Positions 36,418 through 46,031 of a stretch of DNA of 64,000 nt are shown piece after piece. Each line of letters opens with the position of its first letter. Within the stretch, counting starts at the first letter, position 1. The DNA is from Falsiroseomonas bella. Lineage in GTDB: Bacteria > Pseudomonadota > Alphaproteobacteria > Acetobacterales > Acetobacteraceae. A program made the translations under genes and the position numbers. Location: positions 1,674,001-1,738,000 of the forward strand of contig NZ_QGNA01000001.1 in assembly GCF_003173615.1 (NCBI RefSeq), read 5' to 3'. The notes beneath the pieces are model-generated. The model searched no databases, was not told the DNA's origin, and worked only from the letters and a program-made list of their open reading frames with translations.

Positions 36418-39012
36418 ATGGCCAGCTTCACAGGGACGAACAGCCCGAACGAGACCGTCGGCGGAGCGGGCGCCGAAACGCTGCTGGGCGCCCCCGGCGC
36501 CGCCACCAATCCTGGCGCGAACACGATCGAGGACGCCGATACGCTCAGCGGGGCCGGCGGCAACGACGTCATCTTCGGTGGCGCCGGCGCCGACTCCCTC
36601 TTCGGCAATGAGGGCAACGATACGATATCGGGCGGCAACGAGGGCGACACGATCTCCGGCGGCACCGGCGCCGACAGCCTGGAGGGCGGCGACGGACGGG
36701 ACGTGCTGAACTACCGTGGCGACTTCTCGGGCGTCTCCGTGAACCTCGCCCTCGGCACCGCATCGGGCGGCGAGGCGGAAGGCGATGTCATCTCGGGCTT
36801 CGAGGTGGTGTATGGCGGCAGCGGCAGCGACACGCTGATCGGCGACGGTGGTGCCAACACCCTCGACGGCGGAGCCGGCAACGACAGCCTGGACGGCGGC
36901 GGCGGGCTCGACCTGCTGAGCTACGTCGGCGACAGCGCTGGCGTCTCCGTCAACCTCGTTTCCAACACCGCATCGGGCGGCCAGGCGCAAGGCGACAGCA
37001 TCTTCGGCTTCGAGGCGCTGCTCGGAGGCAGCGGCAACGACACCCTGTTCGGAGACGCCAACGACAACACCATCGAAGGTGCCTCGGGCGGCGACAGCAT
37101 GGACGGCGGCGGCGGGCTCGACCTGCTGAGCTACCAGAGCGACACCACGGGCGTTTCGGTCAACCTCGCCACCGGCGCCGCCTCGGGCGGCCATGCGGCG
37201 AATGACAGCTTCACGGGCTTCGAAGCGCTGCTCGGCGGTCGCGGCGACGACACCCTGATCGGCGACAGCAACGCCAACACCCTCGAAGGCGGCCGGGGCC
37301 ACGACAGCCTCTCCGGCGGCGTGGGCGCCGACAGCCTGGTCGGCGGCAGCGGCAACGACACCTATCTCGTCGGCAGCGACACCCTCGACCTGCTGCTGGA
37401 GAATCCGGGCGAAGGCACCGACCAGGTCACCGCCGCCTTCGACTGGACCCTCGGCGCGAATTTCGAGAACCTCGTGCTCGACGCGGGCGCCGGCACGATC
37501 AGCGGCACCGGCAACGCACTCGACAACGTCATCGCCGGCAACGGCGCGGCCAACAGCCTCGCCGGCCTGGGCGGCGCGGATTCGCTGTCGGGCGGCGCCG
37601 ACAACGACACCCTCTTCGGCGGCAGCGGGGCGGACACGGCGACCGGCGGCGCGGACGGCAACGACACGCTGCTCGGTGACGGCGGCGACGACCAGCTCTT
37701 CGGCGAGGGGAACGAGGACTCGCTGTCCGGCAGCCTGGGGAACGACACGCTCCAGGGCGGCAGCGGGGGCGACACGCTCGACGGCGGCGGCAACGACGAT
37801 CTCCTAATCGGCGGGGCCGGCGGCGACTCGCTTTCGGGCGGCGTCGGAGGCGCCGACACCGTTGACTACAGCGGATCGCCCGATGCGATCCAGTTCAACT
37901 TCTCTTTCCTCGGCACGGGCGGCGACGCCGCCGGCGATACGGTGCAAGGCACCAACATCGAGGTTCTCCGCGGCTCCAACTTCGATGACCGCATCGCGCT
38001 GCCCGGGGCAGACTCGCTCGGCACGATCTACGGCGGCGGCGGGAACGACAGCCTCACCAATGCCTCGGGCACGTCCCAGGCCCGCCTGCTCGACGGCGAG
38101 GGCGGCGACGACGTGCTCAACGGCGATGGCGGCAGCGATACGCTGATCGGCGGCGCCGGCTCGGACATCGCCGCGGGCGGCGGCGGCAACGACCTCTTCC
38201 GGGTCGGCGGCGACGAGGGCGCGGACAGTATCAACGGCGGCAGCGGCAACGACACGCTCGACCTCGTCGGCTGGGGCGGGCCGACCGACTACGCGGCGCT
38301 CTCGGCGAATGTGTATGGCAACTGGACGGTCTCGGGCACGGACAACAACTGGGTCTTCACCGACGGCGACCAGACGATCAGCACCACCAACCTGGAATCG
38401 GTGCTCTGCTTCGCCGCGGGCACCGACATCCTGACCGCGCAGGGCGAGGTGCCGGTCGAGGCGCTGCGCGCGGGCGACCTGGTCGCGACGGTTTCGGGGC
38501 GCGGCGCGCCGCTGCAGCCCGTCCTCTGGATCGGGCGGCGGCGCATCGTGCTGGCTGGGCATCCGGCGGCGGCCGCCCTCGCGCCGGTGCGCATCCGCGC
38601 CGGCGCGCTGGGCGAGGCAACGCCGGCGCGCGACCTGCTGGTCTCGCCCGACCATTGCCTGTTCCTGGACGGCGTGCTGGTGCCGGCGCGGCTGCTGGTG
38701 AACGGAACCAGCATCGTCGCGGAGCGCGGCCTGACGGAGGTCACCTATTTCCACGTCGAGGTCGAAGGCCACGCCGTGCTGCTGGCCAATGGCGCGGCGG
38801 CGGAAAGCTGGCTCGATGCCGGGAACCGCGCCTGGTTCGCCAATGCGCCGGCCGCGCTGCTCCGGGTGGACGCGCTGCCCGAGGCCTATGCGAGGGCGGG
38901 GGCGGCGCCCTGTGCGCCGGTGCTGCATGGCGGGCCGCGCCTCGGTGCGATCCGCGACGCGATCGCGCTGCGCGCGACGCAGGCCGAGCCGTTGCGGCGC
39001 GCCCGGGCCTGA
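36418..39012 (+). CDS. RTX repeat protein with C-terminal Hint domain (864 aa)
   Basis: Residues 1-640 are glycine/aspartate RTX repeats. Three copies of a module of about 72 residues (each with GVSVNLA/V..., ASGG, and GFEALLGG or a close variant) lie between about 95 and 300. The C-terminal 200 residues are a Hint_2-type domain beginning at C664 (CFAAGTDILT). It includes VEALRAGDLV, WIGRRRI, PARDLLVSPDHCLFLDG and HVEVEGHAVLLANG, as seen in many alphaproteobacterial RTX proteins. The hedgehog/intein-type fold suggests self-processing, though whether this subgroup cleaves is not established. There is no serralysin-type C-terminus. The gene sits between ftsK and a duplicated ftsK tail. Confidence 0.92.
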   Translation: MASFTGTNSPNETVGGAGAETLLGAPGAATNPGANTIEDADTLSGAGGNDVIFGGAGADSLFGNEGNDTISGGNEGDTISGGTGADSLEGGDGRDVLNYRGDFSGVSVNLALGTASGGEAEGDVISGFEVVYGGSGSDTLIGDGGANTLDGGAGNDSLDGGGGLDLLSYVGDSAGVSVNLVSNTASGGQAQGDSIFGFEALLGGSGNDTLFGDANDNTIEGASGGDSMDGGGGLDLLSYQSDTTGVSVNLATGAASGGHAANDSFTGFEALLGGRGDDTLIGDSNANTLEGGRGHDSLSGGVGADSLVGGSGNDTYLVGSDTLDLLLENPGEGTDQVTAAFDWTLGANFENLVLDAGAGTISGTGNALDNVIAGNGAANSLAGLGGADSLSGGADNDTLFGGSGADTATGGADGNDTLLGDGGDDQLFGEGNEDSLSGSLGNDTLQGGSGGDTLDGGGNDDLLIGGAGGDSLSGGVGGADTVDYSGSPDAIQFNFSFLGTGGDAAGDTVQGTNIEVLRGSNFDDRIALPGADSLGTIYGGGGNDSLTNASGTSQARLLDGEGGDDVLNGDGGSDTLIGGAGSDIAAGGGGNDLFRVGGDEGADSINGGSGNDTLDLVGWGGPTDYAALSANVYGNWTVSGTDNNWVFTDGDQTISTTNLESVLCFAAGTDILTAQGEVPVEALRAGDLVATVSGRGAPLQPVLWIGRRRIVLAGHPAAAALAPVRIRAGALGEATPARDLLVSPDHCLFLDGVLVPARLLVNGTSIVAERGLTEVTYFHVEVEGHAVLLANGAAAESWLDAGNRAWFANAPAALLRVDALPEAYARAGAAPCAPVLHGGPRLGAIRDAIALRATQAEPLRRARA

Positions 39013-39016
39013 CCGC

Positions 39017-41611
39017 TCAGTCGCGCTCCCGCGGCCCCGGCGCGAGCACCTCGCGCTTGCCCACGTGGTTCGCGGGGCTCACCACGCCTTCCTTCTCCAT
39101 CTGCTCGATCAGCTTGGCCGCGCGGTTGTAGCCGATGCCGAGATGGCGCTGCAGGAAGCTCGTGCTCGCCTTGCCCTCCCGCGTCACCAGGTCCACGGCG
39201 CGGTCGTAGAGCGAACCCTCGGCATCGGTGTTGCCGCCGAGCATGCCGGCTGCGCTGCCGATGTCGCCATCCTCGTCCTCGGTCTCCGTCACCTCATCCA
39301 CATAGGCGGGCTCGCCCTGCTCGCGCAGGAAGGCGACGATCTCCTCCACCTCGGTGTCGGAGACGAAGGGGCCGTGCACGCGGCTGATGCGGCCGCCGCC
39401 GGCCATGTGCAGCATGTCGCCCTGGCCCAGCAGCTGCTCCGCGCCCTGCTCGCCCAGGATGGTGCGGCTGTCGATCTTGGACGTCACCTGGAAGCTGATG
39501 CGCGTCGGGAAGTTGGCCTTGATGGTGCCGGTGATCACGTCCACCGAAGGGCGCTGCGTCGCCATGATCACATGGATGCCGGCCGCGCGCGCCATCTGCG
39601 CCAGGCGCTGCACCGCCGCCTCGATCTCCTTGCCGGCGACGATCATCAGGTCGGCCATCTCGTCGATGACCACCACGATCATCGGCAGCGGTTCCAGCAC
39701 CAGCGGCTGGTCCTCGAAGAGCGGCTTGTTGGTGTCGGGGTCGAAGCCGACCTGTACGCGGCGCGTCAGCATCTCGCCCTTCTGCCGCGCGGCGACGACC
39801 TTGTCGTTGTAGCCCGCGATGTTGCGCACGCCGAGCTGCGACATGGCGCGGTAGCGGCGCTCCATCTCGCGCACCGTCCATTTCAGCGCGCCGATCGCCT
39901 TGCGCGGATCGGTGACGACGGGCGCCAGCAGATGCGGGATGCGGTCGTAGACGCTCAGTTCGAGCATCTTCGGGTCGATCATGATGAAGCGGCATTCGTC
40001 GGGGCTGAGGCGATACAGCAGCGACAGGATCATCGTGTTGATCGCCACCGACTTGCCCGAGCCCGTGGTGCCCGCGATCAGCAGATGCGGCATGCGCGCG
40101 AGGTCGGCGATGACGGACCCGCCGCCGATGTCCTTGCCGAGCGCGAGGTTCAGCCGCCCCGGGTGCCGCGCCCAATCCTCGGAGGCCAGCAGTTCCGAGA
40201 GCAGCACCGTCTCGCGTCGCGCATTCGGCAGCTCGATGCCGATCACGTTGCGGCCGGGCACCGTCGCGATGCGCACGGCGGTGACGGACATGGAACGCGC
40301 GATGTCGTCGGCGAGCCCGATCACGCGCGCGGATTTCGTGCCCGGCGCAGGCTCGAGTTCGTAGAGCGTCACGACCGGGCCGGGGCGGATCTCCACGATG
40401 CGGCCGCGGACGCCGTAATCCTCCAGCACCGTCTCCAGCATTCGCGCATTGCCCTGCAGCGCCTCCTCCGACGGGCCGGCGGCGCGCTTCACGGGCGGGC
40501 CGGTCAGCAGGTCGAGCGGCGGGAAGCGCCAGGCCTCCTCCACCAGGGGCAGGCTGGGCTGGCGCGTCTCGCTGGCGGGGCGCGGCGCGTTCCGTTCCGC
40601 GACGCGGGGCGCGGCGGGCTTGCGTGCGGCGGCCGGTGCCGGGGCCGGCGGCGCGGCGGCTTCGGCCTCGCGCGTCACGACCGGCACGCCGACCGACGGC
40701 TCGCGCCGGCGCAGCACGGCGCCGGGGGGCGGACCGTCCTCTGCCGCCTCGTCGGCCCGGCGCAGCACTTCCGAAAGCGGCGGCGGCGCCTGGCGGCGGC
40801 GACGCAGCGCGCCGAAGGCCATGCGGAACGGCCACGCCGCCGCGCGGCCCGTGGCGCCCAGCACACGCGCGACCACGCCCGAGCGCCGCGCCTCGTCCGC
40901 CGCGCTGGCGATCTGCCCGGCGCCGCTGGCCGCGACGCGCCCGGCGCCGGAGGCGGCTGTGATCGCCACCGAACCCGCCGCGCGCCCCGCGCGGCGCCAG
41001 TCGCCGAGCGTCAGGCCGAGCGCCACGAAGGCCAGCAGGGCCGTCACGCCCCACAGGATGAAATGCGCGATGCCCTCGCCCACCGGGCCGAGGATCTGGC
41101 CGAGGAATTCCAGCACCATCTCGGCCAGCGGCGGGCCGGCGGCGCCGGCGGGGCCGGGCGGGGCCGGCATGGCCTCCGGCAGCGGCAGCAGCGCCAGGGA
41201 GGCGGCGGTCAGCGGCAGCGCCGCCAGCAGGCACGCCAGCCGCAGCGCGAAGGGCGAGAGGCCGCGATGCATCGCCAGCCGCCACGCCCAGGTCATCAGG
41301 CAGGCCACCGGCAGCCAGGCGGCGAAGCCCACTCCCTGCAGCAGCACATCGGCCATGTGTGCGCCGACCGGCCCGGCCAGGTTGCGCGTCTCCCGCGCCG
41401 AAGCGGTGGACCAGGACGGGTCGGAGGCGTCGTAGGTCGCCAGCGCCACGGCCGCGACCAGCCCGGCCAGCACCAGCACCAGCGCCAGCAATTCCGCCAG
41501 CCGGCGGCGGATCACCGCCTTCACGGCGGGCGAGGCGAAGCGGCGGCCGGCGGCGGCGAGGCGATCCCCGACCGCGCCGGGCGCCGGGCGTCCATCCATG
41601 GCGCGCGGCAT
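39017..41611 (-). CDS. ftsK: DNA translocase FtsK
   Basis: An 864-residue septal DNA pump that clears chromosome termini and activates dif recombination. The N-terminal part has four hydrophobic segments (about 40-60, 90-110, 122-143, 183-201). A Pro/Ala-rich linker follows to about 350. The motor has Walker A GTTGSGKS (514-521) and Walker [10 protein letters not shown] (646-654), with the [13 protein letters not shown] segment. The gamma winged helix is the last 65 residues ([25 protein letters not shown]). The start is taken as the ATG at 41611; the ATG at 41599 is an alternative. The stop is 4 bases from the RTX-Hint stop. Its 3' end is duplicated at 36142-36195. Confidence 0.97.
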   Translation of the reverse strand: MPRAMDGRPAPGAVGDRLAAAGRRFASPAVKAVIRRRLAELLALVLVLAGLVAAVALATYDASDPSWSTASARETRNLAGPVGAHMADVLLQGVGFAAWLPVACLMTWAWRLAMHRGLSPFALRLACLLAALPLTAASLALLPLPEAMPAPPGPAGAAGPPLAEMVLEFLGQILGPVGEGIAHFILWGVTALLAFVALGLTLGDWRRAGRAAGSVAITAASGAGRVAASGAGQIASAADEARRSGVVARVLGATGRAAAWPFRMAFGALRRRRQAPPPLSEVLRRADEAAEDGPPPGAVLRRREPSVGVPVVTREAEAAAPPAPAPAAARKPAAPRVAERNAPRPASETRQPSLPLVEEAWRFPPLDLLTGPPVKRAAGPSEEALQGNARMLETVLEDYGVRGRIVEIRPGPVVTLYELEPAPGTKSARVIGLADDIARSMSVTAVRIATVPGRNVIGIELPNARRETVLLSELLASEDWARHPGRLNLALGKDIGGGSVIADLARMPHLLIAGTTGSGKSVAINTMILSLLYRLSPDECRFIMIDPKMLELSVYDRIPHLLAPVVTDPRKAIGALKWTVREMERRYRAMSQLGVRNIAGYNDKVVAARQKGEMLTRRVQVGFDPDTNKPLFEDQPLVLEPLPMIVVVIDEMADLMIVAGKEIEAAVQRLAQMARAAGIHVIMATQRPSVDVITGTIKANFPTRISFQVTSKIDSRTILGEQGAEQLLGQGDMLHMAGGGRISRVHGPFVSDTEVEEIVAFLREQGEPAYVDEVTETEDEDGDIGSAAGMLGGNTDAEGSLYDRAVDLVTREGKASTSFLQRHLGIGYNRAAKLIEQMEKEGVVSPANHVGKREVLAPGPRERD
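39024..39077 (-). repeat. Direct repeat B: native ftsK 3' end
   Basis: The intact partner of the copy at 36142-36195, located within the last codons of ftsK. The two copies are 2882 bases apart, and the RTX-Hint gene lies entirely between them. Confidence 0.85.
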
Positions 41612-41712
41612 TCTCTCGGCAGTCCTCAAGCAGGACGGGAGTTCTACACCGGAAGTCCCTCGATTTGCACGCTCCGCTTCCGCATCGGGCCGGATCGCGC
41701 CAGGATCGATCC

Positions 41713-42369
41713 ATGAGCCTCAGCCCGGCTGCCGACCGCGCCATCCCGACCGGCCTGGAACCCGGCCTCCGCGCGCGCATGACGGCGGCGGCGATGCCGC
41801 TCTCGGCGCCCGCTGGCGCGGTGCTGTTCCACCCGGGCGATCCCTGCCGTGGCTTCGTGATGGTCGGCACCGGGACGGTGCGGGTGGACCTGATCGCGGA
41901 AGACGGCCACGCCCTGCTGCTCTATCGCGTCGCGACCGGCGAGGCCTGCCTGCTGACCACCGCCTGCCTGTTCTCCGGCGAGGCCTATGCGGCCGAGGGC
42001 CGGGCCGAGACGGCGGTCGAAGGGCTGCTGCTGCCGCAACCCGCCTTCGACACCCTGGTCGCCGAGAGCGCGGCCTTCCGCCGCTTCGTGCTGGCTGGCT
42101 TCGGGGCGCGCATCGCCGCTCTGATGGCCCGGATCGAGGCGCTGTCCTTCCGCAGTGTGGACCGGCGCCTGGCGGAGGTGCTGCTGGCGCGCGGCACGAA
42201 GGAGGTCGCGGCGACCCAGGCGGAACTGGCCGTCGAGGTCGGCACGGCGCGCGAGGTGGTTACCCGCCGCCTCAATGCGCTGGCGCGGGAGGGGCTGGTG
42301 GTGCTCGGCCGCGGCACCGTCGCGCTGCGCGACCTGGCGGCGCTGCGCGGGCTGGCGGAAGGCAGCTGA
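41713..42369 (+). CDS. Crp/Fnr-family transcriptional regulator
   Basis: A 218-residue regulator. The cyclic-nucleotide-binding-like beta-roll occupies about residues 15-130 ([36 protein letters not shown]). The C-terminal helix-turn-helix is at about 160-200 ([30 protein letters not shown]). It lacks the N-terminal cysteine cluster of Fnr, but has two cysteines in the CLLTTACLF loop. This is a pattern I associate with Crp/Fnr proteins near sulfur-related DUF2892 genes, and a DUF2892 gene lies 1.3 kb downstream. The ATG at 41713 follows AGGA at seven bases. It could act on the Fnr-like boxes at 60316 and 61756, which is conjecture. Confidence 0.9.
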   Translation: MSLSPAADRAIPTGLEPGLRARMTAAAMPLSAPAGAVLFHPGDPCRGFVMVGTGTVRVDLIAEDGHALLLYRVATGEACLLTTACLFSGEAYAAEGRAETAVEGLLLPQPAFDTLVAESAAFRRFVLAGFGARIAALMARIEALSFRSVDRRLAEVLLARGTKEVAATQAELAVEVGTAREVVTRRLNALAREGLVVLGRGTVALRDLAALRGLAEGS

Positions 42370-42383
42370 AATCCGGCGCGGAA

Positions 42384-42411
42384 GGGGGAAGGCCCCACCG
42401 GGCCTTCCCCT
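42384..42411. terminator. Bidirectional hairpin terminator between crp-like and fasciclin genes
   Basis: GGGGAAGGCCC pairs perfectly with GGGCCTTCCCC across a CACC loop, giving an 11-bp stem. It lies exactly between two convergent stops (42369 and 42427). There is no long T-tract. Confidence 0.7.
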
Positions 42412-42426
42412 CCGTCGCCGCAGCCG

Positions 42427-42972
42427 TCAGCGGATGAGCACGGCGTCGATGCCGTGGATCACGCCATTCGCGCATTCGATGTTGGCCTGGACGACATTCG
42501 CGGTGACGTTCTGGCCCGCGCTCACCTGGACGTTCTGCGAGCCCTGCGGGCGGGAGAAGGAGAGCGTGTTGCCCGCCTGGGTGGTGAGCTGCACGCCCTG
42601 CCCCAGCGCGGCGGCGGGGAAGCGGCCCTGGATCACATGCGCGCCCATCGCGGCCGGGGCCAGCACAGGATCGGCGTCGCGCCGGCCGGACTCACTCGGA
42701 TCGCGCGGGAAGATCCGGTCCACCAGCCCCGGCGGGACCTTGTCGATCGCCGCGTTGTTCGGCGCGAAGATGGTGATGTTCTGCATGGTGCGGACGGTGT
42801 TCACCATGTGGCCGCTGTTCATCGCGTTCAGGAAACGCGAGTAGTCGGGCATGCCGGCCAGGACGTCCACGCAGTTCCGCTGCTGCGCGGAGGCGGGGCT
42901 GGGCGTCGCGACGAGCCCGACGGCGAGGCCGAGGCCGAGGGTGGCGGCGGCAAGGGTGGAAGCAGAGCGCAT
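42427..42972 (-). CDS. Secreted fasciclin-domain protein
   Basis: A 181-residue exported protein with a signal peptide (STLAAATLGLGLAVGLVATPSPASA) and one fasciclin (FAS1) domain, a fold used in adhesion. Conserved parts are the H1-like NITIFAPNNAAID, VIQGRF and the C-terminal ANGVIHGIDAVLI. AAGGA is placed before the ATG at 42972. About 100 bases upstream the DNA is AT-rich (43085-43140) and may hold the promoter. It is convergent with the Crp-like gene, across the terminator at 42384-42411. Confidence 0.9.
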   Translation of the reverse strand: MRSASTLAAATLGLGLAVGLVATPSPASAQQRNCVDVLAGMPDYSRFLNAMNSGHMVNTVRTMQNITIFAPNNAAIDKVPPGLVDRIFPRDPSESGRRDADPVLAPAAMGAHVIQGRFPAAALGQGVQLTTQAGNTLSFSRPQGSQNVQVSAGQNVTANVVQANIECANGVIHGIDAVLIR

Positions 42973-43139
42973 GACGGTGTGTCCTTGGACTTTCGGTTGC
43001 GTTTGACGCGCAGTCGACGTCATCGCCGGCGTCGCAATGATTTGAGACGCCGCAGGCCAAGGCTGCCTTGCGGAGGATCAACCTTAACATTACGAATGAG
43101 TTATTTACGGGTACGTGATATAATTAAAACCATAGATCG

Positions 43140-43565
43140 TTATTCTGGGGCGGGTTTCTCGCCCCGCAGCCGCTTGACCCCCGCCCGGCGTGCCTTCCCC
43201 TCCAGCCGCCTTTCGCGCGCCGCGCGCGTCGGCTTGGTCGGCCGGCGCGGCGGGGGCGGCGGCTCGGCGGCGCGCGCGACAAGCTCGGCCAGGCGCTCGC
43301 GCGCCTCGGTGCGGTTGCGGTCCTGGCTGCGGTGGCGGCTGGCCTCGATCACCAGCACGTCCTCCCCCGTCACTCGGCGGCCGGCGAGCCGGCGCAGCCG
43401 GGCCAGGATCGCCTCCGGCAGGCCGGCGCGGGCGAGGTGGACGCGCAGTTGCACCGCCGTCTCCACCTTGTTGACGTTCTGCCCGCCGGGGCCGGAGGCG
43501 CGCAGGAACTGCTCCTCGATGGCGGTTTCGGGAATGATGGGCAGCGGCGCCATGCCGGCGGGCAT
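43140..43565 (-). CDS. arfB: Alternative ribosome-rescue factor ArfB (peptidyl-tRNA hydrolase)
   Basis: A 141-residue class-I release-factor homologue that hydrolyses peptidyl-tRNA on stalled ribosomes. The GGQ motif is in SGPGGQNVNKVETAVQL (about residues 24-40). The C-terminal tail is Arg/Lys-rich (RRPTKPTRAARERRLEGKA), as needed to enter the empty mRNA channel. The length matches ArfB/YaeJ. The ATG at 43553 is an equally possible start; neither has a clear ribosome site. It uses a TAA stop at the edge of an AT-rich tract. Confidence 0.95.
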   Translation of the reverse strand: MPAGMAPLPIIPETAIEEQFLRASGPGGQNVNKVETAVQLRVHLARAGLPEAILARLRRLAGRRVTGEDVLVIEASRHRSQDRNRTEARERLAELVARAAEPPPPPRRPTKPTRAARERRLEGKARRAGVKRLRGEKPAPE

Positions 43566-43686
43566 AGGCGCTTCGCGCGCGCCGCGTCCAGCGGCGTGAC
43601 ATCGTCACCGACGGGGCGGCGCGACGGTGCTTCCATGCAGATCAGACGCGGCACGGAGCCGCGCGAGAGGCAAGGAGAGAGTGGCC

Positions 43687-43887
43687 ATGACGACCAATGT
43701 CGGCGGGATCGACCGCGTGCTGCGCATCGTCGCGGGTCTGGTGCTGCTGGCGCTCGGCGCCTTCGGGCCGCTGGGCTGGTGGGGGCTGGTCGGCCTGGTG
43801 CCGCTCGGCACGGCGCTGGTCGGGTTCTGCCCGCTCTACCCGCTGCTCGGCATCAACACCTGCCCCGCGGGCAAGCGCGCCGCCTGA
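43687..43887 (+). CDS. DUF2892 (YgaP-like) small membrane protein
   Basis: A 66-residue protein with two hydrophobic helices. The family signature NVGGIDRVLRIVAGLVLLALG at the N-terminus and the ending FCPLYPLLGINTC are those of the DUF2892 membrane module, which is fused to rhodanese in YgaP. AAGGAGAGAG precedes the ATG. The family is often found beside sulfur-transfer genes. Here it stands alone between arfB and btuB, with a strong terminator after it. Confidence 0.9.
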   Translation: MTTNVGGIDRVLRIVAGLVLLALGAFGPLGWWGLVGLVPLGTALVGFCPLYPLLGINTCPAGKRAA

Positions 43888-43900
43888 GCGCGCGCCGCGA

Positions 43901-43930
43901 GCGGGCCGGGCGGCACGCCACCCGGCCCGC
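43901..43930. terminator. Bidirectional GC hairpin between the DUF2892 and btuB genes
   Basis: GCGGGCCGGG and CCCGGCCCGC form a perfect 10-bp stem around a 10-base loop that can pair further (GGC/GCC). It lies between convergent stops at 43887 and 43941. Confidence 0.65.
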
Positions 43931-43940
43931 CGCGTGCGCG

Positions 43941-45896
43941 TCAGAACACGAAGCGCGTACCGACAACCAGACTGCGGCCGGCGATGACGAAGCCGTTCGC
44001 CGGCTCGAAGCGGCTGTTCGTCAGGTTGCGGCCCTCGGCGTAGAGCGCGATCGCCTCCGTCGCCTGCCAGCTGGCGGTCAGGTTCAGCACCGCGCCCGGC
44101 TTGTTGTAGGCGATGGTCGTCACCGAGCTGCCGTCGTCGTTGTAGCTGGCGAAAGGCCCTTCGGGCGACCGGCCGGTCCAGATCAGCTCCGGCACGATCA
44201 CCACGCCGCCGCCCGGCGCGATGCGCGCCAGACCCGCCACCGCGTTGCGCGGCCGGCGCGCGAGCGGCGCGCCGGTGGCGTCGTCGCGCGTCTCCGTGAT
44301 CGTCCAGTTCGCCGTCAGCTCCAGCCAGGCGGCGGGGCGCAGCGTGGCGGAGAGCTCCACCCCCTGCGCCCGCGCATCCTCGACATTCTCGAGCGAGGAG
44401 AAGGCGGCGTTGAAGTTGATCAGGTCGCGGAAGCGCGTCTGGAAGAAGGTGGCGCCGAGCGTCGCGAAGTCGTCGCGGCCGAAGGCGGGCAGGTCGCTCT
44501 CGATCCCCGCTTCCCAGGCGAAGGATTCCTCCGGCCGCAGGTCGGGGTTGCCCTGGAAGAATGTGCCGATCGTGCCGAAGCGCTGGAACAGCGACGGCGC
44601 CTTGAAGGCGGTGCCGGCCGAGAGCAGCAGCCGCGAATTGACCTCCGGCACGTCGAGCGTGGCGCCGAGCCGCCAGGCGGTGAAGCCGCCATAGCCTTCC
44701 GCCTCGTCCTGCCGCACGCCGCCGAAGATCTCCAGCCGGTCGAGGAAGCGCGCCTGGCCGCCGACATGATAGGCGGTGGAGCGCGCCGTCGCGTCCGTCA
44801 CGGTCTGGAAGGGCAGGCTGCCCGCGGTGCTGTCGCTGCTTTCGATCTCGCGCGTGATGCCGAAGGTCATGCGCACGTCGCGCGCGGCGCCGACGGTGCC
44901 GAAATCCAGCCGGTTGCCCCAGTCATAGGTCTCCCGCGTGCCGCGGAAGATATCGTCCGTGCGGGTGGGCGAGAGGCTGTCGGGCAGGTTCACGTTGCGC
45001 CGGCGATCGTCCGTGACGGCGGCGCGCAGGCCGGTGGTCCAGATGCCGAACAGCACCGCCTCGCCGCGCACCTGGCCGAACCAGCGGCGGTCCTCGATCT
45101 CGTTGTTCGGATCGTCGTTCGGCACGTTGTCCAGGCCGAACTGGTTCTCCCGCCAGCGCAGCAGCCCCTCGATGCGCGTGGTCGGCGTCGGCCGCACGCC
45201 GACGCGCGCGGTCGCCGCGCCGCCCGAAAATCCTTCGCGCTCGCCGGTGTTGGACCAGAAGCGCGGCGCCGTGGCGTCGGAGGCGCGGGTGGACAGGCCC
45301 TGGCCCATGAACAGGTAGTCGTAGCGCTCGGTGGTGCCGGCGACGCCGCCATTGCCGCCGAGCGTGCGCTGCGTGCCGCCGGCGACCTCGCCGAAGGCCT
45401 GGAAGGGCGTGTTCGCCGGGGCGCGGCGCGTGATCATGTTCACCACGCCGCCGATCGCGCCCGATCCGTAGAGCGCCGAGGCCGGGCCGCGCACCACCTC
45501 GATGCGCTGGATGTCGCCGAGCAGCTCGTTGCCGAAATTGTAGGCGCCGTTCGGCTCGGAGGGGTCGTTGATCGGCACGCCGTCCAGCAGCACCAGCACG
45601 TGGCGCGATGCGCTGCCGCGCAGGAAACCGCTGGCCTGCTGGCCGACGCCGCCCGCCTGCACCAGGCGCATGCCCGGCACGGTGCGCAGCGCCTCGGCCA
45701 GGGTGCGGTAGCCGCGCTCCTCTATGTCCTGGCGGGTGATGACGGTGACGGCGGCGGGCACGCGATCCTGCGGGGTCGGGATGCGCGTGGCGGTGACGAC
45801 GGTCTCGGGCGCCTGGATCTGCGGCGCGGGTTGCGCCCAGGCGGATGGGGCGAGCGCCAAGGCGCCCGCGCAGGTTACGAGAAAAATGCTTCGCAT
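43941..45896 (-). CDS. btuB: TonB-dependent outer-membrane receptor, BtuB-like
   Basis: A 651-residue outer-membrane receptor for cobalamin or a related corrinoid. After a signal peptide (ALAPSAWAQ) comes a TonB box-like ETVVTATR at 31-38. The plug domain (VTVITRQDIEERGYRTLAEAL, HVLVLLDGVPINDP, IEVVRGPASALYGSGAIGGVVNMIT) precedes a barrel ending in VVGTRFVF with the terminal Phe. The size is that of BtuB. The cobalamin riboswitch directly upstream supports the substrate. CGGAGGAC lies just before the ATG at 45896. No btuCDF genes follow. Confidence 0.94.
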   Translation of the reverse strand: MRSIFLVTCAGALALAPSAWAQPAPQIQAPETVVTATRIPTPQDRVPAAVTVITRQDIEERGYRTLAEALRTVPGMRLVQAGGVGQQASGFLRGSASRHVLVLLDGVPINDPSEPNGAYNFGNELLGDIQRIEVVRGPASALYGSGAIGGVVNMITRRAPANTPFQAFGEVAGGTQRTLGGNGGVAGTTERYDYLFMGQGLSTRASDATAPRFWSNTGEREGFSGGAATARVGVRPTPTTRIEGLLRWRENQFGLDNVPNDDPNNEIEDRRWFGQVRGEAVLFGIWTTGLRAAVTDDRRRNVNLPDSLSPTRTDDIFRGTRETYDWGNRLDFGTVGAARDVRMTFGITREIESSDSTAGSLPFQTVTDATARSTAYHVGGQARFLDRLEIFGGVRQDEAEGYGGFTAWRLGATLDVPEVNSRLLLSAGTAFKAPSLFQRFGTIGTFFQGNPDLRPEESFAWEAGIESDLPAFGRDDFATLGATFFQTRFRDLINFNAAFSSLENVEDARAQGVELSATLRPAAWLELTANWTITETRDDATGAPLARRPRNAVAGLARIAPGGGVVIVPELIWTGRSPEGPFASYNDDGSSVTTIAYNKPGAVLNLTASWQATEAIALYAEGRNLTNSRFEPANGFVIAGRSLVVGTRFVF

Positions 45897-46031
45897 CGGG
45901 TCCTCCGTGCGACGTGACGACATGCCCCGCGCGGTTTCCCGCACGGGACGGTTGGCGTCGTCGCCACTGGCGGAGCCGAGCTCCGTTGCGCCGGTGCACC
46001 CCGCCCGGCACGCGCGGGACGTCTCTGCGCC

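Noticed and set aside
36026-39077. Integrative element or prophage at ftsK
   Set aside because: The direct repeats fit an insertion, but no integrase, transposase or phage gene lies between them, so I report only the duplication.
38789-41716. A 975-codon plus-strand frame opposite ftsK
   Set aside because: It is the antisense of conserved FtsK codons, with Arg/His-rich composition and no domain.
43332-45917. An 861-codon plus-strand frame opposite btuB
   Set aside because: It overlaps arfB, the DUF2892 gene and btuB completely and has no conserved content.
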